Assembly (NCBI GenBank): GCA_036734025.1
Contig: DAIMZI010000037.1
Span: 1-5,399, forward strand
Source of the DNA: DAIMZI01 sp036734025
GTDB lineage: Bacteria > Pseudomonadota > Alphaproteobacteria > Rhizobiales > Rhodomicrobiaceae
Reading direction: 5' to 3'
Length of the DNA: 5,399 nt
Part shown: piece after piece, positions 4,781-5,399 of the stretch
How positions within the stretch are numbered: position 1 is the stretch's first letter
Layout of the letters: each line of letters starts with the position of its first letter
Notes under the pieces: generated by a model
Seen by the model: the letters and a program-made list of their open reading frames with translations, nothing else
What the model was told of the DNA's origin: nothing
Database searches by the model: none
Translations under genes and position numbers: made by a program

Positions 4781-5399
4781 TTCGGCTCCCGTCGCAGCAA
4801 ATCGAGCACGCCGCTTGTGGTTGCGCCCAGCGCGTCCTTCGTGGTGCCGACGATTTCGCCTGCCGCGCCGAGGGTTTCGCTTGTCACCCCACCGGCGATC
4901 TCGCCTGTGGCACTTAGTGTCGAGCCGACAAGCTCCGGCGCGCTGCTGATCGTCCCTGTCACGGCGCCGGTCAGGGGGCGGTCGGCCATGCCATCGGCAA
5001 AGCCGGACAGATCGACCCGCCCGAGACCTGGCATGATGAGCAGGGGAGTGATGCTGATCTTCGTGCCATCCACCAATGCGCCGGGCGCATCGCGCCGGCG
5101 CGTGCTCAACATTGCTGGACGCCAGTTTTCAAGGAAGTTCGTCCTGGGCAGTTCGACATTGCGCCAGTCGATGCCGCTTTCATCAAGGCCGACAAATTCC
5201 TGCGGCGGCGTGTCGAGCGACAGGCGCGGGACCAGCAGTCCGCGCAGCTCGCCCGGCAATCCCGCGCTTTCCTGTTTCACCGATGGCCCGGCCGCAGCAA
5301 TCGTCTCGAGGAGGCTCGTACTCAGCAGGCGGACTTCGCGACGCAGCGCGCTGATCGCTTCCAGATCGCCGCGCAGAAGCGGGCGTTCGACGCCGAGCT
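4777..5399 (-). CDS. Unrecognised protein, N-terminus cut by window edge
   Basis: The frame is open from the stop at 4777-4779 to the right edge, giving 206 visible codons. A GTG at 5278-5280 could be taken as a start, but the 39 codons before it are coding in character (LEAISALRREVRLLSTSLLE, probably a coiled coil) and no stop intervenes. The gene should be read as 5'-partial. The middle part (about 4970-5260) is mixed globular sequence with segments such as WRNVELPRTNFLENWRPA and DGTKISITPLLIMPGLGRVDL. The C-terminal 60 residues are rich in Gly, Ala and Thr, with about 11-residue periodicity (ELVGSTLSATG, EIAGGVTSETL, GAAGEIVGTTK, DALGATTSGVL), which suggests an extended amphipathic helix. 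No signal peptide can be judged. Its stop overlaps the micro-gene start, so it belongs to the GTPase-kinase operon. The function is unknown. Confidence 0.8.
   Translation of the reverse strand, partial: LGVERPLLRGDLEAISALRREVRLLSTSLLETIAAAGPSVKQESAGLPGELRGLLVPRLSLDTPPQEFVGLDESGIDWRNVELPRTNFLENWRPAMLSTRRRDAPGALVDGTKISITPLLIMPGLGRVDLSGFADGMADRPLTGAVTGTISSAPELVGSTLSATGEIAGGVTSETLGAAGEIVGTTKDALGATTSGVLDLLRREPK
4786..4790 (-). promoter_or_regulatory. Ribosome binding site of the 42-residue micro-gene
   Basis: On the minus strand this is GGGAG followed by CCGAA and then the ATG at 4780. It lies inside the last codons of the upstream gene. This is the strongest local evidence that the micro-gene is translated. 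The GTPase start has only a weak GAG at a similar distance and probably relies on ribosomes finishing the micro-gene. Confidence 0.65.

Larger units (their letters stand above)
1949..5399 (-). other. Probable operon: unknown protein, micro-protein, small GTPase, histidine kinase, response regulator
   Basis: Five genes run in the same direction with no gap longer than 59 bp. The first three junctions are ATGA overlaps at 4777-4780, 4652-4655 and 4146-4149. The last is a 59-bp gap (2591-2649) with its own ribosome binding site. The promoter must lie beyond the right edge, and I see no convincing internal promoter in the 59-bp gap. The coupling implies fixed stoichiometry among the first four products, as is common for proteins that act together. 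Confidence 0.85.

Noticed and set aside
4777..5280. GTG at 5280 as the start of the rightmost gene
   Set aside because: The 39 codons upstream to the window edge are in frame, stop-free and protein-like, and no Shine-Dalgarno site stands out before the GTG.

Overview
The window looks like chromosomal DNA from a GC-rich alphaproteobacterium. A sphingomonad or close relative is my best guess, at modest confidence. The basis is the base composition, the style of the elongator tRNA-Met 3' half, a FixJ-type response regulator paired with a soluble PAS histidine kinase, and a YadA-type surface protein with a very short anchor. No transposase, integrase, phage gene or CRISPR array is visible.

Layout. 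(1) Positions 1-55 are the 3' part of a tRNA with a CAT anticodon, followed by a small hairpin with a T-rich tail that probably ends its transcript. (2) Positions 83-443 hold no convincing gene. They contain a run of eight C and an AT-richer patch with overlapping inverted repeats upstream of the first protein gene. (3) Positions 444-1829 hold two plus-strand genes for exported proteins: a 245-residue miniature trimeric-autotransporter-like protein with nine ten-residue repeats, and a 191-residue exported protein that looks NTF2-like. A perfect 11-bp hairpin lies between them. (4) Positions 1949-5399 hold a minus-strand cluster that enters from the right edge. In transcription order it contains an unrecognised gene cut by the window edge, a 42-codon micro-gene, a Ras/Rab-like small GTPase, a soluble PAS histidine kinase and a FixJ/NarL-type response regulator. 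The two gene groups converge on a gap of about 120 bp near 1830-1948.

The minus-strand cluster is the most interesting part. Its first four genes are joined by three successive ATGA overlaps, where the stop of one gene and the start of the next share bases. They are therefore very probably translated as a coupled unit. The response regulator follows 59 bp later with its own strong Shine-Dalgarno site. A small GTPase with a Rab-like switch I, translationally coupled to a membrane-free sensor kinase, suggests that the GTPase state may feed into, or be read by, a two-component system. That link is inference from gene order. The kinase and regulator both carry all the residues needed for phosphotransfer. 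The GTPase keeps its nucleotide-binding motifs but has Asp where Ras and Rab have the catalytic Gln, and it has no C-terminal lipidation cysteine.

Two automated start choices would be wrong here. The kinase frame stays open through the GTPase gene, giving a false 671-residue protein; the real product is 499 residues. The rightmost gene has an internal GTG at 5280 but reads open to the window edge, so it should be treated as 5'-partial.
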